A stretch of 64,000 bases of DNA from JBCBWG01 sp964579305 (GTDB lineage Bacteria > Pseudomonadota > Alphaproteobacteria > Rhizobiales > Hyphomicrobiaceae): positions 1 to 64,000 of the forward strand of contig CAZOGY010000006.1 of the NCBI GenBank assembly GCA_964579305.1, in the 5' to 3' direction. A program made the position numbers and the translations under genes. This document shows positions 56,689 through 64,000 of this stretch, piece by piece. The notes beneath the pieces were generated by a model, which worked only from the letters and a program-made list of their open reading frames with translations, was not told where the DNA came from and made no database searches. Within the stretch, counting starts at the first letter, position 1. The number at the start of each line of letters is the position of its first letter.

Positions 56689-57679
56689 GTATGAGTTTGG
56701 ACAGATTGCGGTGTTTGCGCTTGCAGCCGTCGCATTCGCCGGCGCCGTTTTCGCACTCACCTTTCCCCATCTGTCAGGCGAGGTCGCCAATGAAAAACGG
56801 CGTTCGCGCGTAACCGAATCGCACGGCCGCCGGACCGCACGGATTGCCCACGTTGAGCAAACAGCCAGCCGGCGTAAAGCCGTTGCCGACACGCTCAAAG
56901 AGCTCGAAGACCGTGCCCAGGCGAAAGAGAAATTGACGTTGGGGTTGCGGCTAGAGCGGGCCGGGCTGGACATCACCGCCAATACCTTTTGGGTGTTGAG
57001 TATCGCCTCCGGCGTTGGAACGGCAATCGGCCTTTATTTCGCTGTTCCGAATATGCACTACGTTGGAATTGCCGTTGGCGCCTTTGTTGGTACATTCGGT
57101 CTGCCACGTTGGGTTCTCAGCTTTTTGACCAAAAGCCGTCAATCCAAATTCACCAACGAGTTCGCAAACGCCATTGATATCATCGTTCGTGGTATCAAGT
57201 CGGGTCTTCCGCTCAACGAATGCCTCGGCATCATTGCGCGCGAAAGCCCTGAGCCGGTTCGAAGCGAATTCCGTGACGTTGTGGAGCAGCAACGGGTTGG
57301 TGTGCCGCTTTCGGAATGCTTTGAGCGCATGATATCGCGCATGCCGCTTTCTGAAGTGAAATTCTTTGGCATCGTGGTCGCGATCCAGCAGCAGGCCGGC
57401 GGCAACCTCTCTGAGGCTCTGGAAAACCTTGCCGGCGTTCTTCGCGACCGTAAAACGCTCGCCGCCAAAGTTCAGGCGCTCTCAGCAGAAGCAAAAGCAT
57501 CGGCGATGGTGCTGGGCGCATTGCCGTTCTGTGTTGCCGGCATGGTCTACTTTTCAACCCCGGATTACATCTCGCTGCTTTGGCAGAAACGATACGGCCA
57601 GATGATGCTTTTAGGCTCCGCGATTTGGATGGTCATGGGCATTATGGTCATGAAGAAAATGATCAACTTCAAGTACTAG
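56681..57679 (+). CDS. tadB: Tad inner-membrane platform protein TadB (CpaG)
   Basis: 332 residues from GTG 56681 (GGAGAG upstream), overlapping the cpaF stop. GspF-type domain: FVGTFGLPRWVLSFL, FANAIDIIVRGIKSGLPLNE, QQAGGNLSEALENLAGVLRDRKTLAAKVQA, and a C-terminal membrane helix (GSAIWMVMGIMVMKKMINF). Works with TadC as the platform on which CpaF acts. Confidence 0.94.
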   Translation: MSEYEFGQIAVFALAAVAFAGAVFALTFPHLSGEVANEKRRSRVTESHGRRTARIAHVEQTASRRKAVADTLKELEDRAQAKEKLTLGLRLERAGLDITANTFWVLSIASGVGTAIGLYFAVPNMHYVGIAVGAFVGTFGLPRWVLSFLTKSRQSKFTNEFANAIDIIVRGIKSGLPLNECLGIIARESPEPVRSEFRDVVEQQRVGVPLSECFERMISRMPLSEVKFFGIVVAIQQQAGGNLSEALENLAGVLRDRKTLAAKVQALSAEAKASAMVLGALPFCVAGMVYFSTPDYISLLWQKRYGQMMLLGSAIWMVMGIMVMKKMINFKY

Positions 57680-57693
57680 ACTGAGAAACGCCG

Positions 57694-57719
57694 CAGGAGT
57701 GCGCATGACGCGCCTCCTG
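57694..57719 (+). promoter_or_regulatory. Hairpin between tadB and tadC
   Basis: CAGGAG (57694-57699) and CTCCTG (57714-57719) with GCGC/GCGC inner pairing around ATGAC. No T-run follows. It may be an mRNA processing or stability element within the operon. Confidence 0.35.
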
Positions 57720-57754
57720 AAAAGTAGGCATGCGTTGATAGGGCGGACCCGCTC

Positions 57755-58732
57755 ATGACTGAGTTTATCGATCTGGTTGTCAGGCCACAGTTCCTGGTGA
57801 TGACCGCCGCAGCAATCGCGGCCTTCGCAACGGTGATTACGATTGCGATGCCGCTTTTGAGCACGGACCGTGTGAATCAGCGCATGCGCGTGATGGCGAC
57901 GGAGCGTGACAAGATCCGTTCATCGCGCATGAAAGAGCTGAAAGCCGAAGGTGCTGGGGCTGGGCGCCTGCGCCATGCGCCCAAAGGCATGATGCAGCAA
58001 CTCGTCGACCAGCTCGATCTGAGATCACGATTTGAAACCGACGAAGTCCGCCAAAAGCTGCGAATGGCTGGCTTGCGCGGTCAAACGCCGCTCTACACAT
58101 ACTCGTTTTTCCGCGTCGCCATGCCGATTATCATGACGGTCGCCGGGTTCTTGTATCTGTTCGTCCTGACCGACATCGGTTATCCGCCGATGATCAAAAC
58201 CATGATGGCGCTCGGCGCGGGCTTCCTGGGTTTCTACCTGCCAAACGTCTTCCTGGAAAACATCATTCAGCGCCGGCAGCAATCGATCAAAGCCGCGTTC
58301 CCGGACGCACTCGACATGCTTTTGATTTGTGTGCAGTCAGGCATGTCGATTGAAGCAGCCTTCGGCAAGGTTGGCATGGAAATCACAAGCCAGTCGATCG
58401 AGCTGGCGGAAGAGTTTTCGCTGACAACCGCTGAACTGTCGTATTTGCAAGATCGCCGCAAAGCGTTTGAAAATCTGGGTAATCGAACGGGACTTCCCGG
58501 TGTTCAATCCGTCGCGACCGCGCTGGTGCAATCGGAGCGCTACGGTACGCCGGTCAGTCAGGCGCTGCGCGTCATGGCCAAGGAAAACCGTGATCTACGC
58601 ATGATCGAGGCTGAGAAAAAAGCAGCGGCCCTGCCGCCCAAACTCACCGTCCCAATGATTATCTTCTTCCTGCCGGTTCTGTTCGTGATTATTCTTGGCC
58701 CAGCCACGATCCAGGTCATGAAGTGGAATTAA
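57755..58732 (+). CDS. tadC: Tad inner-membrane platform protein TadC (CpaH)
   Basis: 325 residues. N-terminal membrane helix (QFLVMTAAAIAAFATVITIA), then a GspF-type domain with FPDALDMLLICVQSGMSIEA, LVQSERYGTPVSQALRVMA, and a C-terminal helix (VPMIIFFLPVLFVIILGPA). Homologous partner of TadB. Last plus-strand gene of the operon, followed by a strong terminator. Confidence 0.94.
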   Translation: MTEFIDLVVRPQFLVMTAAAIAAFATVITIAMPLLSTDRVNQRMRVMATERDKIRSSRMKELKAEGAGAGRLRHAPKGMMQQLVDQLDLRSRFETDEVRQKLRMAGLRGQTPLYTYSFFRVAMPIIMTVAGFLYLFVLTDIGYPPMIKTMMALGAGFLGFYLPNVFLENIIQRRQQSIKAAFPDALDMLLICVQSGMSIEAAFGKVGMEITSQSIELAEEFSLTTAELSYLQDRRKAFENLGNRTGLPGVQSVATALVQSERYGTPVSQALRVMAKENRDLRMIEAEKKAAALPPKLTVPMIIFFLPVLFVIILGPATIQVMKWN

Positions 58733-58778
58733 TCGGCAACTGAAGTATCTCTGCGCCCCCTCCCCTCCTCCTCCTTGA

Positions 58779-58806
58779 AACCAGGCCGGCTTCGGCCTGG
58801 TTTTTT
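58779..58806 (+). terminator. Terminator of the tad operon
   Basis: Stem AACCAGGCC / GGCCTGGTT with a GGCTTC loop and then TTTT. It lies between tadC and the convergent tadD. Confidence 0.9.
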
Positions 58807-58897
58807 ATTGGCCGGTTGGATTCGTGGCCAACAAGACACCCGCCGATAGCATTTTGCGGCGGGCGCTAATTGCTGAATACTCTGTTCCGGCGCGACG

Positions 58898-59701
58898 TTA
58901 TCGCTTTGCAACGGGCACAACGAGTTTTTGCTCGCGTTTTCCAACCATGGAGCGGACTTGTTCAATGCGCTGATAGGCTTCCTCTGGATTGCCGTCTTGC
59001 GCGGCAACCGCTTTGGCTTCCGTATAGCGGCCCTGCAAGGCAAGAACGAGCGCGAGGTTCTGGCGCACTTTCGGCGGGGCGTCTTTGCCATGCGCAATCG
59101 ATTGCAGAAGCTTTTCAGCCTCCTTCAGGCGTCCTGCAGCGGTATAGGCCATCGCCAAGTTGTTGGCGACGCTTGGCTGGTCTGGCGCGTACTTGCGAGC
59201 CCGCTCAAACATCGCAATCGCTTCGTCAAAGCGGCCAAGCTTGGCCAGCGCGGTGCCACGCGCTGAAATCGTCTTCCAATCCGGGTTCGACGGGTTCTCA
59301 GCCCGCTCAAGCAGCGCGTTGGCTAATTTGACCTGGCCCATCTCCAGGGCAAGCCGGCCATATTCACCAGCAACCTTTTTGTCGGTGGGGGCGCCGGTAT
59401 GCGCATGCTTCAAGATGCCAAGCGCGCGCGATTGGTATCCGGCGGCCTTCAGATTGCGCGCGTAATTGACCGCGGCTTCGGTGTCATTTGGGTTTTTCTG
59501 AAACCGTTGGCCCCAGTAGGCTGTTGCCGCGTGCAAGTCGGTTGGATCAGCCGGCTTCTCATCGCCCAACGCGGTCTGCGGCAGTGACAAACCGTTCGGT
59601 CCGCCCAACTGCGCGCAAGCGCTCGACAACATCGCCGCGGCCAAAGCCGCGAGCACACCGCTCGTGCGCGGGAGGGAAAAAATGCGGGGAACGGTTTGCA
59701 T
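58898..59701 (-). CDS. tadD: TadD tetratricopeptide lipoprotein
   Basis: 267 residues, ATG after GAGAGG. Lipoprotein signal with lipobox LSSAC. TPR repeats through the body: KNPNDTEAAVNYARNLKAAG, RALGILKHAHTGAPTDKKV, NNLAMAYTAAGRLKEAEKLL, RQNLALVLALQGRYTEAKAV. TadD-type lipoproteins help the secretin reach the outer membrane. Related to the gene at 2128-3207, which has a longer disordered C-terminus. Confidence 0.92.
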   Translation of the reverse strand: MQTVPRIFSLPRTSGVLAALAAAMLSSACAQLGGPNGLSLPQTALGDEKPADPTDLHAATAYWGQRFQKNPNDTEAAVNYARNLKAAGYQSRALGILKHAHTGAPTDKKVAGEYGRLALEMGQVKLANALLERAENPSNPDWKTISARGTALAKLGRFDEAIAMFERARKYAPDQPSVANNLAMAYTAAGRLKEAEKLLQSIAHGKDAPPKVRQNLALVLALQGRYTEAKAVAAQDGNPEEAYQRIEQVRSMVGKREQKLVVPVAKR

Positions 59702-59874
59702 GTCAGCGCGCCTCTCTTCAATTGGCGAATCGGTTGCCTTAAGGATCGAAGCGTCGCCTCAACAATTGCTTAACCAGCGTTCCGCGCTGGCGCATGCGCG
59801 TTGAAAATGCCGCACTGCCGTGCCTGTCGCGCCGTACCACCACAGCGCAATCGATCATCAGAAAGGGCCAGCCA

Positions 59875-61395
59875 TTGACCGACGAGACCAGCGCCGCCGA
59901 ACGCAACGTGGCCGATCGGCTTTCGGCTGTTTTTGTGACCCAGGCGCAAGCCGCCTCTGAAGGTCTGACGGCGATACCGATTGTCTGCGTCGCCGGGCCA
60001 GACGCGCTGGACGCGCTCGACCTGTCGCCGGCCGAACGTGCCTGGATCGCAGCGAACGGGTTCAAGGCAACGCACATGTCCACGCTTGCCCTGCCCGGAG
60101 CCGACGGTGCGATAACCCGGATCCTGTTCGGATTGGGCGCAGCCGAGACGTCAGGCGCGATCGGCCCACGCGAGCATGCCGCTGGCCGTCTCGCGTCGCT
60201 GCTGCCGAAGGGCACCTACAGATTTGAGGCCGTCGATGGCCTTGATCGGGAGGTTGTAAGCCTAGCATGGGGTCTCGGCGCCTATCGCTTCCAGCGCAAG
60301 GGCGATCAGGGCACGGCAACGCAAACGGGCACAGCAAGCCTCGACACCCGTTCGGGCACCGAGGCCAACGGCGGCCCGCGGCTCATTCTTTCTGATGATG
60401 TTGATCAGACGCGGGTGCGCGAGATGGCCGCCGCGATCTGGGCCGGTCGCGATTTGATCAACATGCCGGCCAACGAACTCGGACCCGCCGATCTGGCAGG
60501 CGCGGTCGAGGATCTCGCCACCCGCTTTGATGCCGAGTTCACGGTTTGGCCGGGCGATGCGCCCACGTTCAAGGACACGTTTCCGCTGGTCGATGCGGTC
60601 GGACGCGCCAGCACGCGGCCGCCCTACGTCGCTGATCTGACATGGGGCCGGCCTGATGCTTTGAGCATCACCCTTGTCGGCAAGGGGATCGTCTTTGACA
60701 CGGGCGGCCTCGACATCAAACCGGCAAGCGGCATGCGGCATATGAAGAAGGACATGGGCGGTGCTGCGGCTGCCATAACGGCAGCGCGCATGATCATGGC
60801 GCTTGGCCTGAACGTGCGCCTGCGCCTGGTCATTACGGCTGCGGAAAACGCGATCGCTGGCAACGCGTTTCGGCCCGGCGATATTGTCCCCTCCCGCAAG
60901 GGGCTGACGGTTGAGATCGGCAATACCGATGCCGAAGGCCGGCTCGTTCTTGCGGATGGTTTGGCCCTCGCCGATGAAACGCCATCTGACGTGCTGATCA
61001 CGTTTGCCACGCTGACCGGCGCGGCGCGTGTCGCGCTCGGGACGGACGTGCCGGCCATGTTTGCGACCGACGATCGCATTGCCGCAACGCTGCATGCGGC
61101 CGGTCTGAAGCACGGCGATCCGGTTTGGCGTCTCCCATTCTGGCCTGGCTATGACCGTCAGGTTGACGGTACGATCAGCGATCTGCGCAACGTCGGCGAC
61201 GGGCCGTTCGGAGGGGCAATCTTTGCCGCCCTGTTTTTGAAGCGGTTCGTGTCCAACGCCTCCAGCTACACGCATTTCGACATGTACGCCTGGCGCCAGG
61301 CAAGCCATCCGCTTGGCCCGGCCGGTGGCGATCCGCAATGCGCCAGAGCGGTTCTGGCGATGGTCGAAACATTACTGTCAGAACGTGCAACATGA
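59875..61395 (+). CDS. M17-family leucyl aminopeptidase
   Basis: 506 residues from a TTG at 59875 with AAAGGG 7 nt upstream. Cytoplasmic dinuclear-metal aminopeptidase: VGKGIVFDTGGLDIKPASGM, MKKDMGGAAAAI and NTDAEGRLVLADGL carry the metal ligands and catalytic Lys/Arg. The N-terminal macro-like domain is divergent. The stop overlaps the next gene as ATGA, a pairing with NlpC/P60 peptidases that is common in alphaproteobacteria. Confidence 0.92.
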   Translation: MTDETSAAERNVADRLSAVFVTQAQAASEGLTAIPIVCVAGPDALDALDLSPAERAWIAANGFKATHMSTLALPGADGAITRILFGLGAAETSGAIGPREHAAGRLASLLPKGTYRFEAVDGLDREVVSLAWGLGAYRFQRKGDQGTATQTGTASLDTRSGTEANGGPRLILSDDVDQTRVREMAAAIWAGRDLINMPANELGPADLAGAVEDLATRFDAEFTVWPGDAPTFKDTFPLVDAVGRASTRPPYVADLTWGRPDALSITLVGKGIVFDTGGLDIKPASGMRHMKKDMGGAAAAITAARMIMALGLNVRLRLVITAAENAIAGNAFRPGDIVPSRKGLTVEIGNTDAEGRLVLADGLALADETPSDVLITFATLTGAARVALGTDVPAMFATDDRIAATLHAAGLKHGDPVWRLPFWPGYDRQVDGTISDLRNVGDGPFGGAIFAALFLKRFVSNASSYTHFDMYAWRQASHPLGPAGGDPQCARAVLAMVETLLSERAT

Positions 61396-62285
61396 GCAGC
61401 ACCAGCGGCGAACTCGACAGTCGCTTGAACGCGTACCGACCAGACTTGGCCGCCCGCGATCTTGAAGGCCGCGTAAGTGCGGCGCGGTTCGTGGACGGCA
61501 CCCGCGCCAAATGTGTGGTCGGCGCGACGCCGGTTTTGCGCCGGCCTGACGCGGCAAGTCCGCAAGACACCCAATGGCTGTTCGGTGAAACCGCGACGTG
61601 TTTTGAGATCGCCGACGGCTGGGCCTGGATCCAAATGGATCGCGATCGCTACGTTGGCTACGTCCGTGCCGATGCGTTGACGCAAAACGGCGCCATGCTG
61701 GACCACCGACCGACACACCGCGTCCGCGTGCCTGCAACCTTTGCCTTCCAAGGCGACGACATCAAATCACCTGTCCACCAGTCTTTGCCGCTGAATGCGC
61801 TTGTGACAGTCGCGGCCGATGCTGCGCCCGGCAAGCTCGCCGAGATTGTCGCGGGCGCCTTCGTGATCCGCGATCACATAAGCCCGATTGAGCAAGTGGC
61901 CGAAGACCCGGTCGCGATGGCCCTCCGTTTTCTCGAAACGCCCTATCTTTGGGGTGGCACAACGCGCGCCGGGATCGATTGCTCGGGCCTCGTCCAAATG
62001 GCCTATTTGGCTTGCGGTATCGCGTGCCCGCGCGACAGCGATATGCAGTCTGCCGGGTTCGGCACCCCCGTTGAATTCGGCGGCGACCCGCTTGCCATTG
62101 TCCGCCGGGGCGACTTGCTGTTCTGGACGGGCCACGTCGCGATCTGCTGCGGCGATGGGGAGATGGTTCATGCCAACGGCTATCACATGAGCACCGTTGT
62201 TGAACCGATTGCGCCAGCACTCAAGCGTATCGCAGGCCAGGGCCACGAACTGAACGCAGTCCGCCGGCCGCCGTCACCCGCATAA
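61392..62285 (+). CDS. NlpC/P60 family peptidoglycan endopeptidase
   Basis: 297 residues from the ATG overlapping the aminopeptidase stop. N-terminal SH3-like domains (about residues 15-150; ATPVLRRPDAAS, WIQMDRDRYVGYVRADAL), then a C-terminal NlpC/P60 domain with catalytic Cys in RAGIDCSGLVQMAYLACGI, His in WTGHVAICCGDGE and a third polar residue in MVHANGYH. No signal peptide is visible. It likely cleaves the gamma-D-Glu-diaminopimelate bond of cell-wall or recycled peptides, which the neighbouring aminopeptidase could complete. Confidence 0.92.
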   Translation: MSSTSGELDSRLNAYRPDLAARDLEGRVSAARFVDGTRAKCVVGATPVLRRPDAASPQDTQWLFGETATCFEIADGWAWIQMDRDRYVGYVRADALTQNGAMLDHRPTHRVRVPATFAFQGDDIKSPVHQSLPLNALVTVAADAAPGKLAEIVAGAFVIRDHISPIEQVAEDPVAMALRFLETPYLWGGTTRAGIDCSGLVQMAYLACGIACPRDSDMQSAGFGTPVEFGGDPLAIVRRGDLLFWTGHVAICCGDGEMVHANGYHMSTVVEPIAPALKRIAGQGHELNAVRRPPSPA

Positions 62286-62382
62286 TTGGGGCTCCAGCAT
62301 ACCGCGCTCATGCATGTCGCGTGTGATCGGATCGCTTGGTGAGGCTCGCTTGCAGCGGCGCTGGGGTGCGGCGCGCCCCGCG

Positions 62383-63333
62383 TCAATAGCCGCGTTGGCG
62401 GTCCACGACATTGTCCAATGGCTGCCCCGCTTCAGCTTTGCGGACCTGATCGAGAAAATACGCCACGATACTTTCAGTCGTGCTCTCGGCTGCGTTGTGC
62501 GGCGTGATCACCACCCGCGGGTGCGTCCACAGCGGGCTTGCCGGCGGAAGCGGTTCGGTTTCAAAAACGTCCAGACTTGCCGCATAAAGAATACGATCTT
62601 CGAGCGCCTTCAAGATATCCGCTTCATTCTGAAGTCCGCCGCGCCCAGCATTGATCAATACAGGTCCTGGCAACCGCCGCGGCCGTTCCTTTGTCGATAG
62701 TTTTTCCAGCAGCCCGCGATTAATGATGCCGGTCGTCTCAGGCGTCAGCGGCAATAGCACGACGAGCACGTCCGTCACCGCCAGAAACGCGTCAAGGCCG
62801 TCAGCTCCAGCAAAGCAGGTCGCACCCGTGATCGATTTCTCCGAACGGCTCCAAGCGTTAACCTGGAAGCCAACGCCGATCAGCGCTTTGGCCGCCGCTT
62901 CGCCCAAGACGCCTGCACCCATGATGCCGACCCGCACCGTGTGCGGCGCCGGTTCCGGCAGATGGTTCCACAACAGGCGCCGCTGCTGGTCGCCATATTC
63001 CGTCATGCGCCGGCTGTGCAAAAGCGTGTGGCAGGCGACATAGGCGGTCATCCGCGCAGTCAAATCGGGATCGACATAGCGCACGACAGGCACGTCGGGC
63101 AGTTCCGGATCACGAAGCAGATGATCGACCCCGGCGCCGACTGAGACGATCAATTCCAGGTTTGGATACGCCTTAAGCGACCCCGGTTTCGGCCCCCAGG
63201 CCAGTGCAAACCGCACGGCACTGGCATCACCGGTGTCTGGCCACAAACGGACTTCACGGTCCGGCGCCTGATTGCGCGTCGCGTTCGCGAAGTCCGGCGT
63301 GCGCGGGCTGTCACCGATGATCATGAGCGCCAT
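62383..63333 (-). CDS. Glyoxylate/hydroxypyruvate reductase A-like dehydrogenase
   Basis: 316 residues from the ATG at 63333 (GGGAG 8 nt upstream). D-2-hydroxyacid dehydrogenase of the GhrA group: SVGAGVDHLL, NAD(P) motif GIMGAGVLGEAAAKALIGVG, NAWSRSEKS, catalytic Arg in INAGRGGLQNE, Glu in DVFETEPLP and His in ITPHNAAEST. Reduces glyoxylate or hydroxypyruvate in characterised relatives. Next to a peptide ABC transporter gene on the same strand. Confidence 0.9.
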   Translation of the reverse strand: MALMIIGDSPRTPDFANATRNQAPDREVRLWPDTGDASAVRFALAWGPKPGSLKAYPNLELIVSVGAGVDHLLRDPELPDVPVVRYVDPDLTARMTAYVACHTLLHSRRMTEYGDQQRRLLWNHLPEPAPHTVRVGIMGAGVLGEAAAKALIGVGFQVNAWSRSEKSITGATCFAGADGLDAFLAVTDVLVVLLPLTPETTGIINRGLLEKLSTKERPRRLPGPVLINAGRGGLQNEADILKALEDRILYAASLDVFETEPLPPASPLWTHPRVVITPHNAAESTTESIVAYFLDQVRKAEAGQPLDNVVDRQRGY

Positions 63334-63441
63334 GCCCACAGCTCCCTGTGCGTTGTTGAGATCAGATCAGGACCGGCGCAAGCCGATCAAGTGAGGTTGC
63401 AAAGCTGGCGCAATTGCACTGGTCCCGCAATTGCTCTTGCG

Positions 63442-64000
63442 TCACGCTTCGACATCGCCGCGTGCTTCCAGGTTGAATGCGGCGGCAAATAACGCCCGCG
63501 TATACTCCGATTGCGGATTGGCGAAAACGGCCTCGGAAAGGCCTTCCTCAACGATTTCACCGTTGCGCATCACGATCAGATAGTTTGCCAGAGCGCGGAC
63601 CACCCGTAAGTCGTGCGAGATAAACAGGTATGAGATCCGTCTCTCATCCTGCAAAGCGCGCAACAAATCGACAATCTGCGCCTGCACGCTGACGTCCAGC
63701 GCGCTCGTTGGTTCATCAAGCACAATAAATTTCGGCTGCAGAACGATCGCCCGGGCGATTGCGATGCGCTGGCGCTGACCGCCGGAAAACTCGTGCGGGT
63801 AGCGGTCCATCATGTCAGCGGCAAGCCCAACGTCCTCAAGCGCACGACCAACACGCGCCCGGCGTTGTTCATAACCCAGGCTCCGGTCTTGGATGATGAG
63901 GCCTTCCTCGACGATCTGTGAAACCGACAAGCGCGGCGACAGCGCACCGTAGGGGTCTTGAAACACAACCTGCATGTCGCGGCGCAGCGGGCGCATGTCC
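63442..64000 (-). CDS. Peptide/nickel ABC transporter ATP-binding protein, 3' part
   Basis: C-terminal 185 residues or more of an OppF/DppF-type ATPase; the 5' end lies beyond the window. Visible: Q-loop VVFQDPYGALSPRLSV, signature FSGGQRQRIAIARA, Walker B FIVLDEPTSALDVS, H-loop FISHDLRVVRALA, and the oligopeptide-family end NPQSEYTRALFAAAF. Energises uptake of di/oligopeptides or related solutes. Walker A is outside the window. Confidence 0.93.
   Translation of the reverse strand, partial: DMRPLRRDMQVVFQDPYGALSPRLSVSQIVEEGLIIQDRSLGYEQRRARVGRALEDVGLAADMMDRYPHEFSGGQRQRIAIARAIVLQPKFIVLDEPTSALDVSVQAQIVDLLRALQDERRISYLFISHDLRVVRALANYLIVMRNGEIVEEGLSEAVFANPQSEYTRALFAAAFNLEARGDVEA

Overview
The window is GC-rich, densely coded DNA from an alphaproteobacterium, most likely of the order Hyphomicrobiales (Rhizobiales). 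This rests on gene order and family content, not on a marker gene: the urease order ureD-ureA-small orf-ureB, the Suv3-type helicase / S4 protein / FdxA / CarD block, and a Caulobacter/Rhizobium-style flp-cpa/tad locus. No rRNA, tRNA, CRISPR array or insertion sequence was seen. Three runs of exactly 100 N (12199-12298, 43020-43119, 48113-48212) look like scaffold joins of a draft assembly. Two of them lie in tandem or duplicated sequence and can be reasoned about from their flanks.

Layout. 0-1.8 kb: urease genes on the minus strand, with ureC expected just outside. 2.1-7.6 kb: an accessory tad-pilus set (TadD-like lipoprotein, vWA TadG-like protein, CpaC-like secretin, CpaD-like lipoprotein). 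7.8-8.6 kb: an HpaI-type aldolase. 8.9-11.3 kb: an ArsR regulator, a transglutaminase-like protein and an ArsP-like permease in one operon. 11.7-22.4 kb: the most unusual region. A very large secreted Cys-rich repeat protein and a secreted propeller-like partner are transcribed away from an ECF sigma factor, a membrane anti-sigma factor and a secreted subtilase. 22.5-30.3 kb: DUF3108 protein, Suv3-like helicase, S4 protein, ferredoxin, and CarD with a long histone-H1-like extension. 30.4-36.3 kb: SNase-like protein, second HpaI-type aldolase, and a TRAP transporter (dctP, fused dctQM, 42-residue membrane protein). 36.4-45.8 kb: mixed housekeeping and envelope genes (MipA/OmpV, D-2-hydroxyacid dehydrogenase, YugP-type peptidase, esterase, HDAC-like hydrolase, RimO, CapA, YdjM-like). 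45.8-59.7 kb: the main tad locus. It has two TadE-like minor pilins and a secretin N-domain protein on the minus strand, three Flp-type pilins, cpaA-cpaB-cpaC-cpaD-cpaE-cpaF-tadB-tadC on the plus strand, and tadD facing back. 59.9-64 kb: M17 aminopeptidase coupled to an NlpC/P60 endopeptidase, a GhrA-like reductase, and a truncated peptide ABC ATPase.

How the genes work together. The main tad locus encodes a nearly complete Flp pilus machine: pilins, prepilin peptidase, secretin, lipoprotein, CpaE localisation ATPase, CpaF motor, two platform proteins and a TadD pilotin. The 2-7.6 kb set duplicates only the outer-membrane and minor-pilin parts, so it probably borrows the motor of the main locus. 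The TRAP transporter faces an aldolase across a shared promoter region, which suggests uptake and catabolism of an organic acid.

The best candidate for an undescribed system is the 11.7-22.4 kb block. The extracytoplasmic part of the anti-sigma factor resembles a subtilisin propeptide/inhibitor (I9) domain, and the next gene is a subtilase with its own I9-like prodomain. The divergent pair of secreted proteins shares a novel Cys-rich domain, and the larger one carries two separate families of Cys-bracketed repeats. That these five genes form one regulated surface system is my inference from position and domain architecture.
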